From contig JARLJF010000183.1 in NCBI GenBank assembly GCA_031291335.1, forward strand, positions 1 to 57,054: a stretch of 57,054 nucleotides of DNA. Reading direction: 5' to 3'. The translations under genes were made by a program, and so were the position numbers. This DNA is from Pandoraea sp. GTDB taxonomy: Bacteria > Pseudomonadota > Gammaproteobacteria > Burkholderiales > Burkholderiaceae. Every line of letters starts with the position of its first letter. Position 1 is the first letter of the stretch. The notes under the pieces are model-generated. The model did not search any database. It was not told the DNA's origin and worked only from the letters and a program-made list of their open reading frames with translations. This document shows, one piece after another, positions 45,452 to 54,935 of this stretch.

Positions 45452-46567
45452 TCAGCGTCCGTGCCAGGTTTCCCACATTCCGCGCCAGAACGCGTTGGCG
45501 TTTCGACGCGCCCGCCAACGCAGGTTTGGCAACGAGACGGCAAGCCATTGGTCGGTGGCATCGATGCGTCGCTCGCCGAAACGGTGCGGTGCATTGAAGA
45601 GATCGAGATAGGCTTGACGGTAGTACTGCACCATCGCTTCATCGCGGTAGTAGGTCTCCATCCAGCGGCGCGACGCCGCCCCGATCTGCGCACGCAGCGG
45701 CGCATTCTCGAGCAACTCCACCAGCGGCGCCTCGGCCGCCTCCAGCGGCACGTCGACCCACGGAAGATCGCATGCCCCGGTCATACGGCGAAGCTGCGCC
45801 TGCACGCGATTGTCGAGATGCCCGAGCGTCGGCTTGCCCTGCGACAGCGCTTCAAGCCCCGAGAGGTGATAGTTGCCCGTGACGCATTCGTCCAGCGCAA
45901 TGGCCGCGCCTTGCTTCAGGCGCAAGCACTCGTCATGCGGCACCCCCATGATGAGCCGGACTTCACACAGCCCGCGTCGCTCAAGCCGGCGCAGCAACCG
46001 CAGCGTCTGCGGTGCCCCCTTCGTCTCCCAGCGCTTGCGCCAGCCGGACGAAGCACCGCTAGGCGAAAAGACGACCACAGGACGGCCCGTCTCGCCCGGA
46101 CATTCGGGTTGCGGCATGTACCGCGCATCGTCAAGCGGCACGATGTTGGGCACCACCCGCGCAAAGGGATAGAAGCGCTCGGGCCCCTGAGCGATGACAA
46201 GTTGAGGCAGGGGATCGTTGACGATGCGCTCACGCATGGCGGCGTCTTCGCGACTCCACAACTCTGGCGCTGAGTGAAACTGGCGGATCAATCGCTTATT
46301 GCCGAAACGACTTGGAAAGTCGGCGCCAAACGTCGTCTCCATCGGAAATATCTGATGAATGTGGATGACATCGGCGGCGGCGATGACGTCGAGGGCCTCT
46401 TCGCGATGGCGTTGCCAGTCGAGGTCGACGGCGAAAGTGCGCGACGCATAGGCCCTGGCGTCGTAGACGACGTGACGCGCGGCGATATCGGTGTGCCGGT
46501 TCAGCGCCGAGACAATGTTGCCCGGACTGCCGGCCACCGGCGTATGGGAGACGTGGACGACCTTCAT
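45452..46567 (-). CDS. GT-B fold glycosyltransferase
   Basis: This 371-residue protein begins with MKVVHVSHTPVAGSPGNIVSA, a usual start for GT1/GT4-type enzymes. Its C-terminal half has a nucleotide-sugar-binding E-x7-E-like segment (GNYHLSGLEALSQGKPT). The donor and acceptor sugars are unknown. It stands alone, convergent with the LysR gene and without other cell-surface polysaccharide genes, so it may be an orphan or part of a larger dispersed pathway. Confidence 0.78.
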   Translation of the reverse strand: MKVVHVSHTPVAGSPGNIVSALNRHTDIAARHVVYDARAYASRTFAVDLDWQRHREEALDVIAAADVIHIHQIFPMETTFGADFPSRFGNKRLIRQFHSAPELWSREDAAMRERIVNDPLPQLVIAQGPERFYPFARVVPNIVPLDDARYMPQPECPGETGRPVVVFSPSGASSGWRKRWETKGAPQTLRLLRRLERRGLCEVRLIMGVPHDECLRLKQGAAIALDECVTGNYHLSGLEALSQGKPTLGHLDNRVQAQLRRMTGACDLPWVDVPLEAAEAPLVELLENAPLRAQIGAASRRWMETYYRDEAMVQYYRQAYLDLFNAPHRFGERRIDATDQWLAVSLPNLRWRARRNANAFWRGMWETWHGR

Positions 46568-46863
46568 TCGCGCAGTCTATGTCGCCGCGCCACGCCCGGG
46601 GGCGCCGTGGCGCACCGCGCAACTTACATGCCGTTACGCCGGTAATACATCGCCCCCCCGGGGCCAACGTGACGCGCGAACTGACGAGAGCCGACGAGAG
46701 CCGCCGAATGCCCCCGCAAGGCAGCAAAGATGCGGGATGTCGCGCCGTTTCTCGGGACTTACCGACCTCTCGCGCCGTCAGACAGCCCGCAGTTCGACCT
46801 TGCACGCCGTTGCAATTCTTACGCCAACATTCACATGGCGCGGGCGTCGAATTCAGACGATGC
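46568..46863. other. Intergenic region between the glycosyltransferase and SDR genes
   Basis: These 296 bp should hold the glycosyltransferase promoter. I see a short direct repeat (GACGAGAGCC twice near 46680-46700) and no gene. Confidence 0.45.
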
Positions 46864-47607
46864 TCACGCGCTGTAACCGCCATCGATGGTGAGACTCGCG
46901 CCAGTCACAAAGCGGGCTTCCTCACTGGCGACATAGGCCACCATCGCCGCAATTTCCTCCGGACGCGCGTGATACTTCAGCGCCATCAGATCATGCATCG
47001 ACGCGGCGAAATCACCTTCGGCAGGGTTCATGTCGGTATTCGTCGGCCCCGGCTGCACGTTGTTGACGGTGATGCCTCGCGCACCGACATCACGCGCCAT
47101 GCCTTTGACGAGGCCGACCAGCGCCGCCTTGCTCATCGCGTAAGTCGCACCGCCATCGATCGGAATGCGTTCCGCGTTGCACGAGCCAATGTTGATGATG
47201 CGTCCGCCCTCGCCCATGTGCGCGAGCGCCGCTTTCGATGCGACGAACACCGCACGTACGTTCACGCCCAGCATGCGATCGAAGTCTTCCAGTGCGAGGT
47301 CGGCGACCGAACCGCGCGTAAACACACCGGCGTTGTTCACCAGAATGTCGATCTTGCCGAGTTGGCGCGCGGCGTCGTTCACCGCTTGGGTCAGGGCGGC
47401 GGCATCGTTCGCGTCGGCGAGCAAGGCGATGGCGCGACCGCCCGCCGCCTGAATGCGGGCGACGAGGTCCTCGGCCGCCGCTTTCGATCCCTTGTACGTA
47501 AAGGCGACGGCGGCGCCGTCGTCGGCGAATCGCTGCACGATGGCTGCGCCAATACCGCGCGAGCCACCCGTCACGAATGCCACTTTGCCTTGAAAATTCG
47601 TTGCCAT
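46864..47607 (-). CDS. Short-chain dehydrogenase/reductase (3-oxoacyl-ACP reductase-like)
   Basis: This 247-residue classical SDR has the cofactor motif TGGSRGIGAA, NNAG, and the catalytic Tyr and Lys in YAMSK, preceded by a serine in INIGSC. The substrate is not identified. ATG 47607 is chosen because GGAG lies about seven bases upstream; the frame runs back to 47664. It is divergent to a LysR regulator that may control it. Confidence 0.88.
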   Translation of the reverse strand: MATNFQGKVAFVTGGSRGIGAAIVQRFADDGAAVAFTYKGSKAAAEDLVARIQAAGGRAIALLADANDAAALTQAVNDAARQLGKIDILVNNAGVFTRGSVADLALEDFDRMLGVNVRAVFVASKAALAHMGEGGRIINIGSCNAERIPIDGGATYAMSKAALVGLVKGMARDVGARGITVNNVQPGPTNTDMNPAEGDFAASMHDLMALKYHARPEEIAAMVAYVASEEARFVTGASLTIDGGYSA

Positions 47608-47712
47608 GATGTTGCTCCACTGGTTGAGAAGTGAAGCCAGTATCGGTGGCGAATTGCATCGCAACTAGACCATAATACCTATCATCAATTTCAACCATAT
47701 GGAATAGATGAA

Positions 47713-48636
47713 ATGGATGCTCTCCATCTGATCGAGTCCTTCGTCCTCAGTGCGCGGGCGGGAAGTTTCTCGGCAGCGGCGCGTCGCCTCGGCATGACGC
47801 CTGCGGCGGTGAGCAAGAATGTGGCTCGCCTGGAAGCGCAGCTCGGCGTGCGGTTGTTCCACCGCAGTACCCGAAGCCTTACGCTCACGGCAGGCGGTGA
47901 GCGTTTTCTGCTCGACGTAGACGGGCCGTTTGCCGCGTTGACCGATGCCTTTTCGCGCGCCGCCGAGGGGGAGGGAAAGCCGTCCGGCATGCTCAAGGTG
48001 AGCGTGGCGCACTCGTTCGGCCGCCAGTACTTGTTGCCGCTGCTCGGCGACTTTCTCGCGCGCTATCCGGACATCGTGCCCGACTGGCGGTTCGACAACC
48101 GAAGTGTGGACGTGGTGGCCGAAGGCTTCGACGCGACGATCGGCGGCGGCATCGAACTCACGCCCGGCGTCATTGCGCGTCGGCTTGCTCCGACGTATGC
48201 CGTGATCTGTGCGTCGGCGCAGTACATGGCCGGACGCCAGCCGCCGAAGCACCCGTCGGATCTGGCTGCGTACGACGCGGTGATCCGGCGCTCCGGCATG
48301 TCGGGACGTCTGCGTGCCTGGGACCTGCGCAATGCGATAGGGGAACGCGTGAACATCGAGGCGCGGACCCGCATGATCTTCGACGATCCGGAGGCCATGG
48401 CACACGCCGTTGCGCTGGGCTATGGCGTGGCGTTGCTGCCGATGCCCCATGCGGCACCGCTGTTGGCGTCAGGTCGCATTCAGCGGCTGCTGCCCGGCTG
48501 GTTCGAGGAATACGGCGGGGTGTCCATCTACTACTCGAACAAGAAACTGTTGCCGTTGCGAACACGTGTATTCGTGGATCACGTCGTCCAGGCGTTCGAA
48601 CAACAACGTCTCGCGGCCTGTTTCGACGGACGGTGA
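47713..48636 (+). CDS. LysR-family transcriptional regulator
   Basis: This 307-residue protein has an N-terminal winged helix-turn-helix (SFSAAARRLGMTPAAVSKNVARLE) and a LysR substrate-binding domain. The start is 105 bp from the divergent SDR gene, so its most likely target is that gene. The effector is unknown. Confidence 0.9.
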   Translation: MDALHLIESFVLSARAGSFSAAARRLGMTPAAVSKNVARLEAQLGVRLFHRSTRSLTLTAGGERFLLDVDGPFAALTDAFSRAAEGEGKPSGMLKVSVAHSFGRQYLLPLLGDFLARYPDIVPDWRFDNRSVDVVAEGFDATIGGGIELTPGVIARRLAPTYAVICASAQYMAGRQPPKHPSDLAAYDAVIRRSGMSGRLRAWDLRNAIGERVNIEARTRMIFDDPEAMAHAVALGYGVALLPMPHAAPLLASGRIQRLLPGWFEEYGGVSIYYSNKKLLPLRTRVFVDHVVQAFEQQRLAACFDGR

Positions 48637-48702
48637 GGCCGCGCCATGGTGACGAAACCCGGCACCGGAGGCAAACATCGATCAGCGATCAGCGACTGGC
48701 AC

Positions 48703-49062
48703 TCAGCGATGCGAGAGGATATTGAGCAGACGGCCTAGTGGGTCGCGCACGTAGAAGCGTCGCACACCCCAGGGTTCATCCACGGGTCCGTATTCGATGG
48801 CGATGCCGGCGTCGTGCATACGTGCCAGTGCGCTGTCGACGTCGTCGACTTCAATCGAGAGATCGGGTACCGGTGTACCGTTGCCGCCCTCAGTGGCGAT
48901 GCTGAGCTGCACGTTCATCTTCGACGCATTGCCGTAAGTGGCAATCCAGCCGTGATCCATCAGCAAATCCAATCCCAGCAGATCGCCGTAGAAGCGTTGC
49001 GCTGCTTGCAGCGCTTGCGGCGACGGCGCAGCGAGGTTGGCAACGATGCGATTGACCTTCAT
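48703..49062 (-). CDS. VOC-superfamily (glyoxalase-like) protein
   Basis: This 119-residue single-domain protein has the beta-alpha-beta-beta-beta pattern of the vicinal-oxygen-chelate fold, ending in DEPWGVRRFYVRDPLGRLLNI, a familiar glyoxalase/bleomycin-resistance-type ending. I cannot tell whether it is an enzyme or a resistance or binding protein. It ends convergent to the LysR gene. Confidence 0.8.
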   Translation of the reverse strand: MKVNRIVANLAAPSPQALQAAQRFYGDLLGLDLLMDHGWIATYGNASKMNVQLSIATEGGNGTPVPDLSIEVDDVDSALARMHDAGIAIEYGPVDEPWGVRRFYVRDPLGRLLNILSHR

Positions 49063-49242
49063 TCCTCATCCTCCCGCGAATGGCGTAGGGAAAACACGCG
49101 GGAAGCGTAGCACGATGGCCAAACGTGTCCGTTCCTTGCGTTGTGTGCACGCATGCACTGTAATGAAAGTGTCGTGTCGACGGCTGGTACAGGCCAAGAG
49201 AAGGCCCACGCGTCGGCCGCCAGGGGGGTGGGGAGGTCCGTC

Positions 49243-49671
49243 ATGGACACCACAGGAATTGCGTTGCGCATCATGGCATTCATCGCGTGCGTGTTGAGTG
49301 CGAGCGCGGCGCAGGCACAAGCAACATACCCTCCACCAACCCTTGAGGTCGACGTTGCCGTCGGCCAGAAGATCGCGATCTGGGTACAGCCCAACTACAG
49401 CGTGCTATGCCGCTCTCTGGGGCAGCCTACCTTCCAGCTCGACTCAACCCCGGCCCTCGGTGAGGTCTCATCGGAATGGATCGATTACACGGTACCGAAC
49501 GGTCAACGGTGTGAAACGATGCGCTTCCCGGGCCTGATCGTCTGGTATCAGGCAGGGCAGACGCCGGGCACCGACGTCGTTGTCTGGACGGTCGGCTTCC
49601 CCCGCGAACTCACCAGTCGTGTACCCAGCTCGGGCGACCATCGCGTGACCACGACCATCGTTGTGCGCTAG
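49243..49671 (+). CDS. Hypothetical secreted protein
   Basis: This 142-residue protein begins with a signal peptide (MDTTGIALRIMAFIACVLS, cleavage after AQA). ATG 49243 has GGGGAGG at 49230-49236; the frame is open back to 49141. The mature part has two cysteines (Cys in VLCRSLG and in RCETMRF) and many beta-forming residues. I recognise no family. It may be a small periplasmic domain with a disulfide. Confidence 0.7.
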   Translation: MDTTGIALRIMAFIACVLSASAAQAQATYPPPTLEVDVAVGQKIAIWVQPNYSVLCRSLGQPTFQLDSTPALGEVSSEWIDYTVPNGQRCETMRFPGLIVWYQAGQTPGTDVVVWTVGFPRELTSRVPSSGDHRVTTTIVVR

Positions 49672-49691
49672 CTGGCGCGCTCACTTTGACG

Positions 49692-49722
49692 AACCCCGGC
49701 GAGCGGCGCTGCACCGGGGTTT
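49692..49722. terminator. Hairpin between the secreted-protein gene and icd
   Basis: AACCCCGG (49692-49699) pairs with CCGGGGTT (49714-49721) over a 14-nt loop. It lies between two convergent genes. The T run is poor, so its function is uncertain. Confidence 0.5.
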
Positions 49723-49762
49723 GCTTACGGGTCAAGGCGTCAGGCTCGAAGGCCGCAAGTCA

Positions 49763-51016
<1,254 letters not shown>

Positions 51017-51133
51017 GGTGGGGCTCCAATGGATGGATCGGACTGCGCATCGGACCGTATGAGGGATGACCGCTCGATGCATTTCCGCCCTATTGTAGTC
51101 ACAGCGCCTATTCGATGCGTGTGACGCGGCTTA

Positions 51134-51156
51134 AGTCTTATATAAGATATAAGACT
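51134..51156. promoter_or_regulatory. Inverted repeat upstream of icd
   Basis: AGTCTTATAT (51134-51143) and ATATAAGACT (51147-51156) form a perfect inverted repeat with 3-bp spacing, containing the 12-bp palindrome TCTTATATAAGA (51136-51147). It lies in the icd/rluE-like divergent region and is a strong operator candidate. The regulator is unknown. Confidence 0.6.
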
Positions 51157-51312
51157 GATGTTTTCGATTATGCATTAACATGACGGGGCTGACCAGCGCA
51201 GTGGGTGGAAGCGCGTGGGCGCGAGTCACCGCGTCATGCGTTTGGGTAATGCGCGACGCCACGCAATATCGCACACCCCTGCTCCGGACGTTTCCGATTT
51301 TCATCCCCCGGT

Positions 51313-51903
51313 ATGACACTTCTCGCACTCAACAAACCCTTCGGTACGATCTGCCAGTTTTCGCCGCATCCAACACGCCCGACGCTCGCCGAATGCGTTG
51401 CACTCCCGGACGTCTATCCGGCAGGACGACTCGACGCGGACAGCGAAGGACTTCTGCTGCTCACGGACGACGGCCGCTTGCAGGCCCGCATTGCCGAGCC
51501 GGAGCGCAAGCTGCCGAAGACCTATTGGGCGCAGGTCGAAGGCGAGTACGACGAAGCGGCCGTGGCACGCCTGCGCGGCGGTCTCGACCTGGGCGACTTC
51601 GTCACACTGCCGTGCGAGGCGCGCGAGATCTCCGAGCCGGCCCATCTCTGGCCTCGCCATCCACCGATCCGGTATCGGGCGAGCATTCCGACGCATTGGC
51701 TCGAGATCAAGCTCGTGGAAGGCAAGAACCGCCAGGTCAGACGCATGACCGCTGCCGTCGGCAAACCGACACTGCGGCTGGTCCGCGTCGCCATCGGACC
51801 GGTTGACGTCTTCTCGCTGAACCTCGTTCCGGGCCAATGGTGCGAGCTACCGCAACAAATACTTACACTTTCAGGTCAACCCCGCAGTCGTCCACTTCGT
51901 TGA
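51313..51903 (+). CDS. rluE: RluE-type pseudouridine synthase
   Basis: This 196-residue single-domain enzyme isomerises uridine in RNA, by homology in 23S rRNA. The catalytic aspartate is in [17 protein letters not shown] (about residues 38-54) and the ending motif GKNRQVRRM is intact. It lacks an S4 RNA-binding domain, as RluE does. No clear ribosome binding site precedes ATG 51313. Confidence 0.88.
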   Translation: MTLLALNKPFGTICQFSPHPTRPTLAECVALPDVYPAGRLDADSEGLLLLTDDGRLQARIAEPERKLPKTYWAQVEGEYDEAAVARLRGGLDLGDFVTLPCEAREISEPAHLWPRHPPIRYRASIPTHWLEIKLVEGKNRQVRRMTAAVGKPTLRLVRVAIGPVDVFSLNLVPGQWCELPQQILTLSGQPRSRPLR

Positions 51904-51955
51904 AGGTACAGGTGCGCAACATACGCACCACTAACTGAAACGAGGAAACCAAGTC

Positions 51956-52180
51956 ATGAACAAACTGCTGCTTGCACTGACCGCCGGCCTGATTGTGTCC
52001 GGCGCCGCGATGGCCCAACAATCGGCACCGGCTACGGCGCCTGTCGCCCCGGCAGCGCCGGCAGCAGCAGCGCCTGCTGATCATGCTGCCCCGGCGAAGA
52101 AGGCCACGCACAAGAAGCATCACCACAAGAAGTCGGGCAAGAAGGCTGCGAGCCAGCCGCCGACCGGTAACAAGCCGTAA
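51956..52180 (+). CDS. Small secreted Ala/Lys/His-rich protein 1
   Basis: This 74-residue protein has a signal peptide (MNKLLLALTAGLIVSGAAMA) and a mature chain rich in Ala, Pro, Lys and His, with HKKHHHKK at residues 53-60. It has no visible fold. It resembles the acid-shock protein Asr of enterobacteria in composition only. A similar gene follows at 52308. GAGGAA lies 10 bp before the start. Confidence 0.75.
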   Translation: MNKLLLALTAGLIVSGAAMAQQSAPATAPVAPAAPAAAAPADHAAPAKKATHKKHHHKKSGKKAASQPPTGNKP

Positions 52181-52307
52181 TACTTGCTATCGAAAAAATC
52201 CGCGGGTGGGTTGTCAACCGATGTCCTGATTGGACGTTAAAGGAGATGACTCACTTCGCGGGTCAACGAGTACACCACCCAAACATCGAGCTTCAACGAG
52301 GAATCTC

Positions 52308-52514
52308 ATGAAAAAACTGATCGCTGCCCTGGTCGCTGGCCTGTTCGCAACTGGCGTGTTCGCCCAAGCTTCGGCTCCGGCCACGGACGCAGGTGCTGCT
52401 CCGGCCGCCGCTGCCAAGCCGGCTGCCAAGAAGAAGTCGTCGCACAAGAAGTCGACCAAGAAGTCGGCTAAGAAGGCTTCGGCTGCTGAAGCTCCGGCCG
52501 CTGCCAGCAAGTAA
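52308..52514 (+). CDS. Small secreted Ala/Lys-rich protein 2
   Basis: This 68-residue protein has a signal peptide (MKKLIAALVAGLFATGVFA) and a mature chain of Ala, Lys and Ser (KKKSSHKKSTKKSAKK). It looks like a tandem relative of the gene 130 bp upstream, with a similar ribosome binding site (GAGGAA). ATG 52308 is chosen because of the signal peptide; the frame runs back to 52230. A strong terminator follows. Confidence 0.75.
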   Translation: MKKLIAALVAGLFATGVFAQASAPATDAGAAPAAAAKPAAKKKSSHKKSTKKSAKKASAAEAPAAASK

Positions 52515-52553
52515 GTACCGCGTTGCGCGACTCACTGCGCAACTGACGGTAAT

Positions 52554-52585
52554 AAGCAGGTTGCTCACGCAACCTGCTTTTTTTT
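52554..52585 (+). terminator. Intrinsic terminator after the secreted-peptide pair
   Basis: A perfect 11-bp stem (52554-52564 with 52569-52579) is followed by eight T. A second 7-bp hairpin (GTTGCGC at 52522-52528 with 52537-52543) precedes it. Confidence 0.93.
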
Positions 52586-52676
52586 CGTCCGGCGGCTACA
52601 ATGATTCGCCACGTATCCGACGTTCGCCCGACTGACGTTCCCTCTGACGTTACCCCGATCTTCCCAGGAGCCGTTT

Positions 52677-53156
52677 GTGATCCGGATTTCACGTCAACTG
52701 GCCGCGCTCGCCGCCAGCGCCACGTTTGCCACCACCGCCGCCGTCATGGCACTCGTGCCAGTGAGCGCCGCCGCGCAAATCAAGCAGCCCGGACAGTTCC
52801 CGACCATCCAGCTCTCCGCCGGCATGTACCTCATCAAGGCCGAAGTCGCCGCCAATGAGGCCGACCGCGAGCAAGGCCTGATGTATCGCACGACCATGCC
52901 CGCCAATGCCGGCATGCTCTTCGTGTTCCAGGAAAGCGCCGGTCACTGCTTCTGGATGAAAAACACCAATCTGCCGTTGTCCATCGCGTTTCTGGCCGAC
53001 GACGGCACGATCGTAAACATCGAAGATATGGCACCGCAGACCGAAGACAACCACTGCCCGCGTGCGGCCGTGCGTTACGCGCTGGAAATGAATTTGGGCT
53101 GGTTCAAGAGCAAGAACCTCGGCCCGGGCGCAAAGATTTCGGGCCTGCCGCGCTAA
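52677..53156 (+). CDS. DUF192-domain periplasmic protein
   Basis: This 159-residue protein has a signal peptide (to about residue 33) and a DUF192 domain with the typical EADREQGLMYRTTMP and FWMKNTNLPLSIAFL. The role of the family is unclear. The GTG start at 52677 has AGGAG at 52666-52670. Confidence 0.85.
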   Translation: MIRISRQLAALAASATFATTAAVMALVPVSAAAQIKQPGQFPTIQLSAGMYLIKAEVAANEADREQGLMYRTTMPANAGMLFVFQESAGHCFWMKNTNLPLSIAFLADDGTIVNIEDMAPQTEDNHCPRAAVRYALEMNLGWFKSKNLGPGAKISGLPR

Positions 53157-53180
53157 TCGTCGGCATTCGACGGCGCGCAC

Positions 53181-53912
53181 TCAACGCGCGCCGCTCGATA
53201 TCTCCAACGCCGCCCCGAGCGAGCGCTCGAGAAAGCGATCCAGCAGCCACGGATCGAAATGACGTCCGCGCTCGGCGAGCATCGCGCCGACAATCTGCGA
53301 TGGACTGAGTGCGGCACGATAGGGACGGTGACTCGCGAGCGCGTCGAACACGTCGACCAGCGCAACGATCCGTCCCGCCAGCGGAATGCGACTCTCCGAC
53401 AGACCGTACGGATAGCCGCTGCCGTCGTAGCGCTCATGGTGCGTGCGCGCGACGGTGGCCGCCAACTCGCAGGCCGCGCCACCGATGGCGCTCAACATGT
53501 CCGCCCCCAATTGCGGATGCATACGCATCACATGCATCTCATCGGGCGTCAGCCGGCCCGGCTTCTCCAATATCGCGTTCGAAATACACAGCTTGCCGGT
53601 GTCGTGCAGTGCCGCAGCCAGCCCAAGCGCCTGCGCCTTGAGAGCGGGCATGCCAAGCGCTTGCGCAAAACGCCAGGCGAGCGCGCCGACGCGCCACATA
53701 TGCGTTGCGGTACCACCGCGCTTGTATTCGGCCAGACGAAAGAGTGTCCACGCGGCGGGGGGCAAGCTGCGCATCAGGTGAGCGTCAGCAAGCCAGTAGC
53801 GATGGGGCGAGCCGTCGTTCGGGACTTCAGGGCCGCAGGCGTCCCGTAAGGCATCCGGGGCCAAGAAAAGTGTCGCGGCGTGAGTCTCACGCGCTGGCGC
53901 AGGGTCGGGCAT
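53181..53912 (-). CDS. HD-GYP domain protein (putative cyclic-di-GMP phosphodiesterase)
   Basis: This 243-residue protein has the HD residues 103-104 (LHDTGKLCI), a further His at 132 (HPQLG), HHE at 158-160 and GYP at 166-168 (HHERYDGSGYPYG), then the Asp of VALVDVFDALASHRP. That is the standard HD-GYP set, whose members hydrolyse cyclic-di-GMP. It has no membrane segment or sensor domain. Its input is unknown. Confidence 0.87.
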   Translation of the reverse strand: MPDPAPARETHAATLFLAPDALRDACGPEVPNDGSPHRYWLADAHLMRSLPPAAWTLFRLAEYKRGGTATHMWRVGALAWRFAQALGMPALKAQALGLAAALHDTGKLCISNAILEKPGRLTPDEMHVMRMHPQLGADMLSAIGGAACELAATVARTHHERYDGSGYPYGLSESRIPLAGRIVALVDVFDALASHRPYRAALSPSQIVGAMLAERGRHFDPWLLDRFLERSLGAALEISSGAR

Positions 53913-54023
53913 ACGTCGTCCGTTCAGTTTGAAGCGTTCACTCTAACGACGGGGGCACGCGTGAATGTTGACGACGATCAAGTACCGCGCAGAAGTCTGT
54001 GATCCGGCAACCGCTGAAAACGA

Positions 54024-54049
54024 AAAACCCACCGAAAGCGGTGGGTTTT
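54024..54049 (-). terminator. Terminator of sodB
   Basis: An 11-bp perfect stem (54024-54034 with 54039-54049) has an A-rich left side that reads as TTTTTCGTTTT on the minus strand. It lies about 105 bp after the sodB stop. Confidence 0.85.
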
Positions 54050-54153
54050 CGTTTTGCCGGCGACGTCAGACGCTCGGGTTGGGCATCTGACGTTCCTTTC
54101 AGCGGGTCTCGCCGAAGTCGATTTTATCGGCCAGCAAAGTCCGGGAGGCTCAA

Positions 54154-54732
54154 TTACGCGAAGTTCTTCGCGGCGAAGTCCCAGTTGACCAGATTCCAGA
54201 ATGCCTCGACGAACTTCGGACGGGCATTGCGGTAGTCGATGTAGTAGGCGTGTTCCCACACGTCGATGGTGATCAGCGGCTTGTCAGCGCCGGTCAGCGG
54301 CGTGGCAGCGTTGCTGGTGTTCACGATGTCGACCGAACCATCGGCCTTCTTCACGAGCCACGTCCAGCCCGAACCGAAGTTGCCCACGGCCGACTTCGAG
54401 AAGGTTTCCTTGAAGGCGTCGAACGAACCGAACTTGGCGTCGATGGCCTTGGCCAGATCGCCCGACGGTGCACCGCCGCCCTTCGGCGACAGCGTGTTCC
54501 AGAAGAAGGTGTGGTTCCACACCTGTGCTGCGTTGTTGAACACACCGCCCGACGACTTCTTGATGATGTCTTCGAGGCTGGCGTTTTCGAATTCGGTGCC
54601 CTTGATCAGGTTGTTCAAGTTGGTCACATAGGCTTGGTGATGCTTGCCGTAGTGATACTCCATCGTTTCCTTGGAGATGGTCGGCGCCAGTGCATCGATG
54701 GCGTACGGCAGTTCAGGGAGCTTGTGTTCCAT
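54154..54732 (-). CDS. sodB: Iron superoxide dismutase
   Basis: This 192-residue enzyme removes superoxide. The metal ligands are His27, His74, Asp157 and His161 ([11 protein letters not shown]), and [11 protein letters not shown] indicates the iron type. A ribosome binding site (AAGGAT) precedes the start. A single gene with its own promoter and terminator. Confidence 0.97.
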   Translation of the reverse strand: MEHKLPELPYAIDALAPTISKETMEYHYGKHHQAYVTNLNNLIKGTEFENASLEDIIKKSSGGVFNNAAQVWNHTFFWNTLSPKGGGAPSGDLAKAIDAKFGSFDAFKETFSKSAVGNFGSGWTWLVKKADGSVDIVNTSNAATPLTGADKPLITIDVWEHAYYIDYRNARPKFVEAFWNLVNWDFAAKNFA

Positions 54733-54789
54733 GGCAATTATCCTTTGTGCTCTGAGGGGAACCCGATTTTGCGTTATCCGGAGCCATCG

Positions 54790-54818
54790 ATTCTAGGGCA
54801 GATGCGAAAACCCCGCAA
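54790..54818 (-). promoter_or_regulatory. Possible sodB promoter
   Basis: On the minus strand TTGCGG (54818-54813) and TAGAAT (54795-54790) are 17 bp apart. A start near 54783 would leave a leader of about 50 nt before sodB. Confidence 0.4.
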
Positions 54819-54935
54819 ACCGCACGGTTACTTGATTTACCGCACTATGCGATATTCGTGTGACGATTGTTTGCCAATTCCAGCTAATCGACGCACGATG
54901 CCTGCGATTTGTCAGAATTGACGAACCGGCTCGCG

